From Seohaeicola saemankumensis (GTDB taxonomy: Bacteria > Pseudomonadota > Alphaproteobacteria > Rhodobacterales > Rhodobacteraceae): a DNA stretch of 64,000 bases. Numbering within the stretch: position 1 is the stretch's first letter; every line of letters starts with the position of its first letter. Positions 29,431 through 37,619 of the stretch are shown one piece after another. The position numbers and the translations under genes are program-made. The notes under the pieces were generated by a model. It saw nothing but the letters and a program-made list of their open reading frames with translations. It was not told where the DNA came from and did no database searches. The stretch lies in the NCBI RefSeq assembly GCF_020171285.1, contig NZ_JAIUZI010000001.1, positions 248,001 to 312,000 of the forward strand. Reading direction: 5' to 3'.

Positions 29431-31173
29431 ATGGATGAGATACTGGATGGGTTGACGCAGATCGACTGCGATATCCTGATCATCGGTGGCGGAACCGCCG
29501 GCCCGATGGCCGCGCTCAAAGCCAAGAAGAAAAACCCAAAGGCCAATGTCGTGCTGCTCGACAAGGCCAACGTGAAACGTTCGGGCGCAATTTCCATGGG
29601 GATGGATGGGCTGAACAATTCGGTGATCCCGGGCTATGCCACACCCGAGCAGTACACCAAGGAAATCACCATCGCCAACGACGGCATCTGCGACCAGGCC
29701 GCCGTCTACCGCTATGCCCAGGAATGCTTTGGCATCATCGAGGAACTCGACAGTTTCGGCATCCGGTTCCAAAAGGACCAGAACGGCGAATATGACGTCA
29801 AGAAGGTCCACCATATCGGCACCTACGTCCTGCCGATGCCCAATGGCGACACGGTGAAAAAGGCGCTCTATCGCCAGCTGCGCAAGGCGCGGATCAACAT
29901 CATAAACCGCTTCATGGCCACCCGCCTGCTGACCGGCGAAGGCCGCGTCGCCGGCGCCGTCTGTGTCAACACCCGCACCTCGGAATTCCTGGTGGTGCGC
30001 GCCAAGGCGGTGATCATGGGGCTGGGCGCCGCCGGCCGCCTCGGGTTGCCGACCTCGGGCTACCTGATGGGCACCTATGAAAACCCGACCAACTCGGGCG
30101 AAGGCTATGCCATGGCCTATCACGCCGGGGCCGGTCTGGCGAACCTGGAATGCTACCAGATCAACCCGCTGATCAAGGATTACAACGGCCCCGCCTGCGC
30201 CTATGTCGCCGGGCCGATGGGCGGCTACACCGCCAACGCCAAGGGCGAACGGTTCATCGAATGCGACTATTGGTCGGGCCAGATGATGCAGGAATTCTTT
30301 GACGAACTGCAGGGCGGCAAAGGGCCGGTCTACCTGAAACTCAACCACCTGGCCGAAGAAACCGTGGCCGAGATCGAACGCGTTCTGCACATCGTCGAAC
30401 GCCCCACCCGCGGCCATTTCCACGCCGGGCGCGGCACCGACTACCGCAAGCAGATGATCGAGATGCATATCTCCGAAATCGGCTTCTGCTCGGGCCACTC
30501 CGCCAGTGGTGTCTTTGTCGATGAACACGCCCGCACCACCATCCCCGGCCTCTATGCCGCCGGCGACATGGCCAACGTGCCCCACAACTACATGCTGGGG
30601 GCCTTCACCAACGGCGCCTTTGCCGGGCTCGATGCCGTCGATTTCATCGCTGACGTCGATTTTGCCGCCTTCGATCAGGGCGACGTCGATGCCGAACGCA
30701 CCCGCGTGATGGCACCCACCAAACGCGATGACGGCATCCCGCCAAACCAGATCGAATACAAGACCCGGCGGCTGGTGAACGACTACCTGCAACCGCCCAA
30801 GGTCACCGCCAAGATGGAACTGGCGCAGAAGCGGTTCGAAGAGGTGCGCGACGACATGGAACAGGGCATGTATGTGCGCGACGCCCATGAACTGATGCGC
30901 GCGCTCGAAGCCTCCACCATCCTCGATTGCGCCGACATGGCGGCCTCCGCCTCGCTCTACCGCACCGAAAGCCGCTGGGGTCTCTACCACAACCGGGTCG
31001 AGTACGAACGCGACGACGAAAACTGGTTCTGCCACACCATCCTGACCAAGGGCGAAGACGGCAAACCGGCCCACACCAAGCGGCCGGTGAAACCCTATGT
31101 CGTCGAAATCGCCGAGGATGAAAAAGACGCCTACTACAAGCAGCGGGTCACCACGACCGTGGCTGCGGAATAA
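29431..31173 (+). CDS. AprA/fumarate-reductase-like FAD flavoprotein
   Basis: 580 residues. FAD-binding ILIIGGGTAGPMAALKAKKK at 15-34, DKANVKRSGAISMGMDGLNN at 44-63, and the second dinucleotide motif GLYAAGDMANVPHNYMLGAF near 373. The KRSGA region and the tail are nearer to the adenylylsulfate-reductase alpha branch than to SdhA/FrdA. No signal peptide: cytosolic. Ribosome site ACAGGAG. Followed by a ferredoxin gene after 14 bases, as in AprA/AprB-type pairs. No sulfate-activation gene is nearby, so the real substrate is open. Confidence 0.85.
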   Translation: MDEILDGLTQIDCDILIIGGGTAGPMAALKAKKKNPKANVVLLDKANVKRSGAISMGMDGLNNSVIPGYATPEQYTKEITIANDGICDQAAVYRYAQECFGIIEELDSFGIRFQKDQNGEYDVKKVHHIGTYVLPMPNGDTVKKALYRQLRKARINIINRFMATRLLTGEGRVAGAVCVNTRTSEFLVVRAKAVIMGLGAAGRLGLPTSGYLMGTYENPTNSGEGYAMAYHAGAGLANLECYQINPLIKDYNGPACAYVAGPMGGYTANAKGERFIECDYWSGQMMQEFFDELQGGKGPVYLKLNHLAEETVAEIERVLHIVERPTRGHFHAGRGTDYRKQMIEMHISEIGFCSGHSASGVFVDEHARTTIPGLYAAGDMANVPHNYMLGAFTNGAFAGLDAVDFIADVDFAAFDQGDVDAERTRVMAPTKRDDGIPPNQIEYKTRRLVNDYLQPPKVTAKMELAQKRFEEVRDDMEQGMYVRDAHELMRALEASTILDCADMAASASLYRTESRWGLYHNRVEYERDDENWFCHTILTKGEDGKPAHTKRPVKPYVVEIAEDEKDAYYKQRVTTTVAAE

Positions 31174-31187
31174 GGAGAGCCACGAAT

Positions 31188-31430
31188 ATGCCTCTTGCCC
31201 AGACCGCCACAACCGTCCCGGTCATCATCGACAAGGATCTCTGCATCGCCGACAAGGGCTGCACCGTCTGCGTCGATGTCTGCCCGCTCGACGTGCTGCG
31301 CATCGCCACAACCGACGATGGTGACAAGACCGCCTACATGAAGTTCGACGAATGCTGGTACTGCATGCCGTGCGAGGCCGATTGCCCCACCGGCGCGGTC
31401 ACCGTCAACCTTCCCTACCTGCTGAAGTGA
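31188..31430 (+). CDS. Two-cluster [4Fe-4S] ferredoxin
   Basis: 80 residues. Two cysteine sets: CIADKGCTVCVDVCP and CWYCMPCEADCP, with a four-residue insertion in the first loop as in AprB-like proteins. It most likely passes electrons to or from the flavoprotein encoded 14 bases upstream. Start supported by AAGGAGAG. The next gene begins 7 bases after the stop. Confidence 0.88.
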   Translation: MPLAQTATTVPVIIDKDLCIADKGCTVCVDVCPLDVLRIATTDDGDKTAYMKFDECWYCMPCEADCPTGAVTVNLPYLLK

Positions 31431-31437
31431 GGCGACC

Positions 31438-32391
31438 ATGACCGGACTTTTCGAGGATTTCGACGACATCGCGGACCTCGCCGAAGGGCTGGACGATCCA
31501 TCCCCCGGCGCCCGCATCATGGCGGTGATCGAGCTGTCCGACAGCGCCGATCCCGCCGCCATCCCGCACCTGGCCCGCGCCATCACCGACCCGGACGCCG
31601 GTGTGCGCAAACAGGCGGCGCAGGCGCTGACCGATTTCGACGGCCCCGACACCGCCGCAGCGCTGGTCGGCGCGCTGACCGACAGCGACCCGGCCGTGAT
31701 CGAAGCCGCCGCCGTCAGCCTGACCGAGCTCAAGGACCCCGCCGCCGGCGACGCCATCCTGCCGCATCTGGACGCCACCGACGAGGTCAAGCTTTCCGCC
31801 TGTCTCGCTGGCATCAAGGAGCTGCGCCGCCCCGAGGCGATGGGCGCCGCCGTGGCCGCGCTGCAGCACGGTTCGGCCGAGGTGCGCACCCAGGCGGTTG
31901 GCGTGATCGGCTGGCTGCGCGACGAAGGCGCGCTGCCCGCCCTGCGCGAGGCGGCCAAGGATGCCGACACTCGCGTGCGCCGTACGGCGCTGGCCGCATT
32001 GGGTTTCTCCAAATCCGAACACGCCGAGGCGACGCTGATCGCCGGTCTGGACGACCCCGAATGGCTGGTCCGCGAGGCCGCCGCCGAAACGCTGGCCAAA
32101 ACCGGCGGTCCGGGCTGTGTCGCTGCCCTGCGCGGCGCGCTGGGCGACGATTTCTGGCAGGTCCGGCTCAAGGCGGTCCGCTCGCTCGGCCGTCTTGGCG
32201 CCCGCGAAACCGCGATGGAAATCGCCCCGATGATGGACATCCCGGTGCCCAACCTGCGCAAGGAATGCGCCGCCGTCCTGGGCGAACTGGCGGTCGCGGA
32301 TACGCTGCCGTTCCTGCAGAAATACGCCGACGACACCGACCCCGACGTGCGCAAGAACGTGCGCTGGGCGCTGGGAAAACTGGCCGCCTGA
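31438..32391 (+). CDS. HEAT-repeat protein (PBS-lyase repeat type)
   Basis: 317 residues made almost wholly of about eight HEAT/PBS-lyase repeats of 30-31 residues, e.g. LARAITDPDAGVRKQAAQAL and DPEWLVREAAAETLAKTG. No catalytic motif or signal. Such proteins act as scaffolds or as assembly factors for cofactor enzymes. Third gene of a tight run with the flavoprotein and ferredoxin, so it may hold or mature that complex. Confidence 0.87.
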   Translation: MTGLFEDFDDIADLAEGLDDPSPGARIMAVIELSDSADPAAIPHLARAITDPDAGVRKQAAQALTDFDGPDTAAALVGALTDSDPAVIEAAAVSLTELKDPAAGDAILPHLDATDEVKLSACLAGIKELRRPEAMGAAVAALQHGSAEVRTQAVGVIGWLRDEGALPALREAAKDADTRVRRTALAALGFSKSEHAEATLIAGLDDPEWLVREAAAETLAKTGGPGCVAALRGALGDDFWQVRLKAVRSLGRLGARETAMEIAPMMDIPVPNLRKECAAVLGELAVADTLPFLQKYADDTDPDVRKNVRWALGKLAA

Positions 32392-32710
32392 TGGGCTGAA
32401 ACGCCCAAGAAATCATCGCCAGACTGACTGCCTCCTTGAGCCCGGCTCAAGGGGGCTAAAGCGTCCTCAGCAGTCCATATAAGTAATTGAAATTAAATAA
32501 TTAATCCAAAAAGTGATTCGCGCTGATCTGGATCAAATTCCGGTCACTTTTGCGGCCAAAACCTCCCCTTTGCCGAAAAATCCAGACCAAATATTGTGCA
32601 ACTGCAGAATCCGCCCGGTTTTCCCCTTGAGCACGGTTTCAGAGCGTCCCGTTACCCCCAATACTGAGGTCAGAACGTTCTAGCTAACTCACCCTCGCAC
32701 GGAGAAAGCC
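32392..32710. other. 319-base gene-free control region before the importer genes
   Basis: No coding sequence is seen. From the left: CCTTGAGCC/GGCTCAAGG (32434-32442, 32444-32452), a possible stem ending the HEAT transcript but without a T-run; an AT-rich stretch at about 32480-32515; the FNR-type box (32523-32536); a candidate promoter TTGCCG (32570-32575), 16 bases, TATTGT (32592-32597); the perfect palindrome AGAACGTTCT (32672-32681), which could be an operator in the leader; and the ribosome site GGAG at 32700. The gap suggests a separate, regulated transcript starting here. Confidence 0.55.
32523..32536. promoter_or_regulatory. FNR/Dnr-type box (CTGAT-CTGG-ATCAA)
   Basis: Matches 13 of 14 positions of the TTGAT-N4-ATCAA consensus, counting the free spacer. 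Its centre lies about 74 bases upstream of the transcription start predicted from the TTGCCG/TATTGT promoter, a usable class I position. The operon it precedes encodes a Crp/Fnr regulator. Binding by that regulator, or by a genomic FnrL/Dnr, is inference. Confidence 0.6.
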
Positions 32711-34087
32711 ATGTACTCCAAGACCTCACTCAAAGCCGCGCTGCTGGGCGCCGCGCTCGTGCCGTTCGCCTCGATGGCCTCGGCCGAAAAGATCTCCATC
32801 GCCATCGGCCACCAGTCGATGTGCACCGACACCTACACCGCCGGCATCGTCGTCAAGGAACTCGGCCTGCTGGAAAAACACCTGCCCACCGACGGCAAAT
32901 ACGCCGAGGCCGACTATGACGTCAGCTGGGCCGACTACAGCTCGGGCGGCCCGATCACCAACCAGATGATGGCCAACAAGCTGAACTTTGGCGTGATGGG
33001 CGACTACCCCCTGATCGTCAACGGCGCCAAGTTCCAGGAAACCGACAGCCTGCGCACCCTCTACGTCGCCGGCACCGGCTATAACCTCAAGGGATCGGGC
33101 AACGCCATCGTCGTCCCCGTCGACAGCGACATCTATTCCATCGACCAGCTCAAGGGCAAAGCGGTCTCCACCCCCGTCGGTTCCGCCGCCTGGGGCATGC
33201 TGCTCAAGGCGATGCAGGACAATGAAATCCCCACCGGCGACTACGTCCTCAAAAACCAGAGCCCCGCCGTCGGTGCCGCCAATATCGCCGCGGGCAAGAT
33301 CGACGCGCATTCCGACTTCTGCCCATGGTCGGAAATCATGGAATTCCGCGGCACGGGCCGCAAGATCTATGACGGCTCGGAAACCGGCGTACCCTACCTG
33401 CACGGCGTCGTGGTCCGTCAGGACTTTGCCGAAGAGTACCCCGAAGTCGTCGAAGCTTTCATCAAGGCCGTCTACGAGGCCGGCGAATGGATCCGCGAGG
33501 ACCCGATGCGCGCCGTGTCGATGATGGAAGGCTGGACCGGCGTCGAGAAAGAGGTGCTCTATCTCTACTTCTCGCAGGGCGGCCACCTGACGCTCGACCC
33601 CACCATCAAGCAGGAGTGGGTCGACGCGCTGACCTTCAACCATGGCGTTCTGGTCAAGGAAAAGGCGATCCCGCCGCTCGATTTCGAGGCCTGGATCACC
33701 GAGGATTACGTCAAGGCCGCCTATGCGGATCTCGGCGTCGATTACGCGGCTGAAAAGGCGTCGATGGTTGACCCGGCCGAGGCCAACAAGGGTCTGCCGA
33801 TGGAAATCTGGCACTCCCGCGACGGCGTCAGCACCTATCCCGACATGCCCGCCTTCCTGACCGCCGTGGCCCAGATGCAGGGCACCGGGGCCAAGCTGAA
33901 CGCCACCTATGTCTATGACATCGAAACCGGGCTGAAGCTCTTTGGCAAAACGGCCTTCTGGGTCAAGTCGGGCGGCGACTATGCCACCTTCCTGCGCAAG
34001 GGCGAGGCCGAGGCCTATGCCGCCGCGAATGGTGGTGAACTTGTCACCTTCGATGCGGCCATCGCCGATTTCATCACCGAAGGCTGA
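32711..34087 (+). CDS. ABC substrate-binding protein (TauA/NMT1 type) with C-terminal NosL-like domain
   Basis: 458 residues, about 120 longer than TauA/SsuA relatives. Signal peptide ending ASMASA near 25. Residues about 26-355 follow the NMT1/TauA fold (VSWADYSSGGPITNQMMANK, LKGKAVSTPVGSAAWGMLLK). Residues about 362-458 look like a NosL copper-binding accessory domain: YVYDIETGLKLFGKTAFWVK, then RKGEAEAYAAANGGELVTFD. The family match of the tail is by eye. Periplasmic. It begins the importer transcript after the FNR-type box and is followed by a hairpin and the permease gene. Confidence 0.8.
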   Translation: MYSKTSLKAALLGAALVPFASMASAEKISIAIGHQSMCTDTYTAGIVVKELGLLEKHLPTDGKYAEADYDVSWADYSSGGPITNQMMANKLNFGVMGDYPLIVNGAKFQETDSLRTLYVAGTGYNLKGSGNAIVVPVDSDIYSIDQLKGKAVSTPVGSAAWGMLLKAMQDNEIPTGDYVLKNQSPAVGAANIAAGKIDAHSDFCPWSEIMEFRGTGRKIYDGSETGVPYLHGVVVRQDFAEEYPEVVEAFIKAVYEAGEWIREDPMRAVSMMEGWTGVEKEVLYLYFSQGGHLTLDPTIKQEWVDALTFNHGVLVKEKAIPPLDFEAWITEDYVKAAYADLGVDYAAEKASMVDPAEANKGLPMEIWHSRDGVSTYPDMPAFLTAVAQMQGTGAKLNATYVYDIETGLKLFGKTAFWVKSGGDYATFLRKGEAEAYAAANGGELVTFDAAIADFITEG

Positions 34088-34104
34088 TCCGCCCGGACAA
34101 GCGA

Positions 34105-34135
34105 CCGGACCGGACCCCGACGGGTCCCGGTCCGG
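34105..34135 (+). terminator. Hairpin between binding-protein and permease genes
   Basis: CCGGACC+GGACCC (34105-34117) pairs with GGGTCC (34122-34127) and GGTCCGG (34129-34135), with one bulged C and a 4-base loop, no T-run. Similar in place to the hairpin at 20504 in the other importer operon. It probably attenuates transcription or stabilises the binding-protein message. Confidence 0.6.
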
Positions 34136-34180
34136 CCACACCTGACTGAATACGTTAAGACCCGAACTGGGAGCCTCGCC

Positions 34181-35095
34181 ATGAAAACAGCCGTTCAGCC
34201 CCCCGAGCCGCAGGCCGATATGGCCGACGCGCCCCCGGTCGCACCCCCGGCACCCCCGACACCTTCGATCAACGCCGAACAGAAACCGGCCCCCGAACCC
34301 GGCCTCACCCTGCCGCGTCTTAGCCGCCAGCAGATGGGCGATGTCGCCATGGCGTTGATCTCGCTGACGATCGGAGTGCTGATCTGGCACCTGGTGACCG
34401 AGATCAACCTCGACTTCTACATCAACTTTTCCAACGTGCCGTCGCCGGTCAAGGTCTTCACCGCCTTCTTCGATCACATCCAGACCGAGATCTTCTGGAC
34501 CCACATCGGGGTGTCGATGCGGCGTATCCTGATCTCCTATTCGCTGGCCACCGTTCTGGGCATTTCCATCGGGCTGATGATGGGCCGCTCGCGCCTCGCC
34601 CGCGCCTTCATTATGCCCTACATCGAGGTGATCCGCCCGATCCCCGCCGTCGCCTGGATCCCGCTGGCGATCCTGATGTGGCCGACCGAGGAAAGCTCGA
34701 TCATCTACATCACCTTCCTCGGCGCCCTGTTTCCCATCGTGCTGAACACCCTGCACGGCGTCGAACAGACGCCCGAGGTGCTGGTGCGCGCGGTGCAGTC
34801 GCTCGGCGCCTCGCGCTGGGCGGTGTTCCGCCACGTGGTCATTCCCGCCGCGCTGCCGTCGATCGCCGCCGGTCTGGCCATCGGCATGGGCGTCAGCTGG
34901 TTCTCGTTGCTGGCCGGTGAGATCATCTCGGGTCAATACGGCATCGGCTACTTCACGTGGGATGCCTACAGCCTGATCAACTATCAGGACATCGTTGTCG
35001 GCATGCTGGTGATCGGCGGGCTCGGCACCGCCTCCACCGCCGCGATCAAGCTGCTGACCAAACCGATGCTGAAATGGCAAAAGAGGGCGCGCTGA
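34181..35095 (+). CDS. ABC transporter permease (TauC/SsuC type)
   Basis: 304 residues. An unusual proline-rich cytoplasmic leader of about 55 residues (APPVAPPAPPTP) precedes six membrane helices. The EAA loop is LVRAVQSLGASRWAVFRHVV near 205. Ribosome site GGGAG. The stop overlaps the next ATG. This appears to be the only genuine ABC permease in the cluster, so it may act as a homodimer, as TauC does. Confidence 0.88.
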   Translation: MKTAVQPPEPQADMADAPPVAPPAPPTPSINAEQKPAPEPGLTLPRLSRQQMGDVAMALISLTIGVLIWHLVTEINLDFYINFSNVPSPVKVFTAFFDHIQTEIFWTHIGVSMRRILISYSLATVLGISIGLMMGRSRLARAFIMPYIEVIRPIPAVAWIPLAILMWPTEESSIIYITFLGALFPIVLNTLHGVEQTPEVLVRAVQSLGASRWAVFRHVVIPAALPSIAAGLAIGMGVSWFSLLAGEIISGQYGIGYFTWDAYSLINYQDIVVGMLVIGGLGTASTAAIKLLTKPMLKWQKRAR

Positions 35096-35760
35096 TGCGG
35101 GTCCTCGCCACCATCGGCCACACGATCCGCCGCGACTGGCGGCGGATGCTGGGGCAGGGGGTGCTGTTTGCGCTGCTGTTCCAGCTCTTCATGATGATCG
35201 CCCTGATCGTCCGGTTTCAGCAGCTGCCGAATTACGTCACCACCTACGACTGGTTCGGCAACGTCGCCTGGATCATCCGCTCGACCCCGTCATGGTCCGA
35301 CATGTGGCCGATCATCGCCGAGGAATGGCTGATCGAGATCGGACACATGAACTATGACTACGGCAACGGCATCTCGGTCTGGAGCCTCAACGTCATCCCC
35401 TCCCGCCTTGTCGTGCTGTCTGTGCTGGGCGCCATGATCGCGCTTTGCCTGTCGCTCCTGCGCCGCGACAGCTGCTCTACCCGCACCGCCACCACCTTGC
35501 GCGCCACCACCGGGCTGGGCGCCGTGCTGGTCGCCATGACCAACGCCACGATGAGCTGGGTGGTCTGCTGCGCGACGCCGTCCTGGGTGGTCGGCCTCGC
35601 CATGCTGGGCCTTGGTGTTTCCACCTCGCTGGCGCTCGAAACCATGGGCCCGCTGCTGACCGGGCTTGGCTTTGGCCTGCTCACCGCCCTGATCGTGCTC
35701 CTGGCCTGGCGCGCCACCCCGCCCACGACTTCGATGAAAGGAACCCCCCGCCATGCTTGA
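35095..35760 (+). CDS. Unrecognised membrane protein with intramembrane cysteine pair
   Basis: 221 residues, ATG overlapping the permease stop (TGATG). Hydrophobic segments near 21-40, 100-123, 142-165 and 170-205, with a large loop (about 45-98) rich in Trp and Tyr (STPSWSDMWPIIAEEW, GHMNYDYGNG). No EAA loop, so it is not a standard ABC permease despite lying between permease and ATPase genes. The fourth segment holds SWVVCCATPSWVVGLAMLG, a Cys-Cys followed by Pro, reminiscent of the CC-x-G-P helix of MerT-type metal transporters. I do not recognise the family. Confidence 0.8.
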   Translation: MRVLATIGHTIRRDWRRMLGQGVLFALLFQLFMMIALIVRFQQLPNYVTTYDWFGNVAWIIRSTPSWSDMWPIIAEEWLIEIGHMNYDYGNGISVWSLNVIPSRLVVLSVLGAMIALCLSLLRRDSCSTRTATTLRATTGLGAVLVAMTNATMSWVVCCATPSWVVGLAMLGLGVSTSLALETMGPLLTGLGFGLLTALIVLLAWRATPPTTSMKGTPRHA

Positions 35761-36595
35761 CGTGCTCAAGTTCAAGTCGCCCAAAAGCGCCCCCTCCGCC
35801 AACCAGGGCAAGGGCCATATCGAGGTCTCGGACGTGTCGATCACCTTTGGCACCGGCGCCGACGCGCATCAGGCGGTCCAGACCACATCGCTGACCATCG
35901 AGGCGGGCGAATTCGTCTGCATCCTCGGCCCCTCGGGCTGTGGCAAATCCACCCTGATGAACGCCATCGCCGGTTACGTGATGCCCACCACCGGCGAGGT
36001 CACCGTCGATGACGTGCGGGTCGAAAAACCCGGCCCCGATCGGGGCATGGTGTTCCAGCAATATTCGCTGCTGCCATGGAAAACCGTGCATGAAAACGTG
36101 GCCTTTGGCCCGCGCATGGCCGGCGCCAGCCTGACCGAGGCCGGATCGGTGGCCAATACCTTCCTCGGGCTGGTGGGCCTGCGCAAATTCGGCAACCGCT
36201 ACCCGATGGAACTCTCGGGCGGCATGCAGCAGCGCGTCGGCATCGCCCGCGCGCTGGCCAATTACCCTTCGGTCCTGCTGATGGACGAGCCCTTTGGCGC
36301 GCTTGACGCCCAGACCCGGCTGATGATGCAGGAAAGCCTGCTTGACATCTGGCGCAAGTTCGGCACCACCGTCGTCTTCGTCACCCACGACGTGGACGAG
36401 GCGGTCTTCCTCGCCGACCGCGTCCTGATCATGAGCGCGGCACCGGGCCGGATCATCGAGGATCTGCACGTCGACCTGCCGCGCCCGCGCTCCACCGACA
36501 TGGCCACGGCGCCGGAGTACATCCAGGCCCGGCAGTTCTGCCTCGACACCATCAAATCCGAAAGCCGCAAGGCCTTTGCGGCGCAGAACCAATGA
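35753..36595 (+). CDS. ABC transporter ATPase (TauB/SsuB type)
   Basis: 280 residues. Walker [14 protein letters not shown] near 61, Q-loop FQQYSLLPWKTVHENV (the LLPW form typical of nitrate/sulfonate/taurine importers), signature LSGGMQQRVGIARAL near 157, Walker B LLMDEPFGALD, His switch FVTHDVDEAVF. Overlaps the preceding gene by 8 bases and the SCO1 gene by 4. Energises uptake through the permease encoded upstream. Confidence 0.92.
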   Translation: MLDVLKFKSPKSAPSANQGKGHIEVSDVSITFGTGADAHQAVQTTSLTIEAGEFVCILGPSGCGKSTLMNAIAGYVMPTTGEVTVDDVRVEKPGPDRGMVFQQYSLLPWKTVHENVAFGPRMAGASLTEAGSVANTFLGLVGLRKFGNRYPMELSGGMQQRVGIARALANYPSVLLMDEPFGALDAQTRLMMQESLLDIWRKFGTTVVFVTHDVDEAVFLADRVLIMSAAPGRIIEDLHVDLPRPRSTDMATAPEYIQARQFCLDTIKSESRKAFAAQNQ

Positions 36596-37188
36596 GGTGG
36601 CTCGCGGCTCTCATGCTGGCGCTCGGCCTGACAACCGGTGCGCAGGCGCAGGTGCAGGGCGTCGAACTCGACGCGCCCGTCGTCCTGCCGTCCTTCGCGT
36701 TCAGCGATGAAAACGCGGCCAGTTTCACCGATGCAGACCTGACCGGTCAGTGGACGCTGATCATGTTCGGGTTCCTGTCCTGTCCCGATGTCTGCCCCTT
36801 CACGCTGGGCAATCTCGAGGCGGCCGTCGCCGAAACTGGCATGCGGGTGCGCCCCGACAACCTGCCGCGCGTGGTCTTCATCTCGGTCGATCCGGCACGG
36901 GACGCCGACTACATCAGCGAATACGCCAGGTTCTTTCACCCCGACTTCATCTCGGTCACCGGCGCGCGCGACCAGATCGACGCGCTGGTCACCGCAACCG
37001 ACAGCTTCTACCGCCTGATGCCGCCCGACAACACCGGCTACTACGAGGTCCAGCACAGCTCGGCCGTGTCGGTCATCGCCCCCGACGGCACCCTGCGGGC
37101 CAAGCTGCAACCGCCCTTCGATCCCGGCCTGACGGCGGAATTCCTCGCCCGCCTGCAAATCTCCTACCGAAAGGAACTGTCGCAATGA
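36592..37188 (+). CDS. SCO1/SenC-family copper and redox protein
   Basis: 198 residues with a signal peptide ending AQA near residue 19. Copper ligands C-x3-C in FLSCPDVCPFT near 63-67 and the distant His in EVQHSSAVSVI near 152. Known role of the family: delivery of Cu(I) to the CuA site of cytochrome oxidase or N2O reductase, and thiol redox. Overlaps the ATPase and the PCu(A)C genes by ATGA junctions, so it belongs to this operon rather than to a cytochrome oxidase locus. Confidence 0.9.
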   Translation: MRWLAALMLALGLTTGAQAQVQGVELDAPVVLPSFAFSDENAASFTDADLTGQWTLIMFGFLSCPDVCPFTLGNLEAAVAETGMRVRPDNLPRVVFISVDPARDADYISEYARFFHPDFISVTGARDQIDALVTATDSFYRLMPPDNTGYYEVQHSSAVSVIAPDGTLRAKLQPPFDPGLTAEFLARLQISYRKELSQ

Positions 37189-37619
37189 AACGCAGCCTTC
37201 TGGCCCTTGCCCTCAGCGTCCTGCCCGCGCTGGCCGCCGCCGGTGACCTGACCGTCGATCACCCGATGGTGCCGCTGGCCCCGCCGGGCAGCATGGCCCA
37301 TGCCGCCTTCTTCACGATCACCAACACCGGCGACACCCCGCGAAGCCTGATCGGCGTCACCGCGCCGGGCTACCACATGGCCCATATTCACCGCAGCGAA
37401 GAGATCAACGGCGTCGCCACCATGCAGGCGATGCACCAGGTCGACATCGCACCGGGCCAAAGCGTGACCTTCGAACACGGCGGGCTGCACATCATGCTGA
37501 TGCACCCCGCCGCGCCGCTGGCCGAGGGGGCCGAGGTTCCGCTGGAGCTGAAATTCGCCAACGGCGAAACGCTCTCCGTCACCGCCACTGTCATGCGCAT
37601 GATGCATGGATCTTCGTAA
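37185..37619 (+). CDS. PCu(A)C periplasmic copper chaperone
   Basis: 144 residues, signal peptide ending AAAG near 20. The family pattern H-M-x-n-M-x-n-H-x-M is present: GYHMAHIHRSEEINGVATM and HGGLHIMLMHP. Binds Cu(I) in the periplasm and works with SCO1 in assembling copper centres. Start overlaps the SCO1 stop (ATGA). A second paralog lies at 49179. Confidence 0.9.
   Translation: MKRSLLALALSVLPALAAAGDLTVDHPMVPLAPPGSMAHAAFFTITNTGDTPRSLIGVTAPGYHMAHIHRSEEINGVATMQAMHQVDIAPGQSVTFEHGGLHIMLMHPAAPLAEGAEVPLELKFANGETLSVTATVMRMMHGSS

Noticed and set aside
29314..31212. A 632-residue minus-strand open frame opposite the flavoprotein
   Set aside because: Long but artefactual: the plus frame has both FAD motifs and a proper ribosome site, the minus frame has none.
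32434..32452. TTGAG...CTCAA as a third FNR-type box
   Set aside because: The half-sites are seven bases apart rather than the six of the TTGA-N6-TCAA pattern and lack the T/A flanks; it is better read as a stem-loop.
32726..35080. A 784-residue minus-strand open frame opposite the binding-protein and permease genes
   Set aside because: It is the antisense shadow of well-recognised genes: His/Gly/Gln-rich, no domain, and spans two real genes and their gap. Typical of GC-rich DNA.
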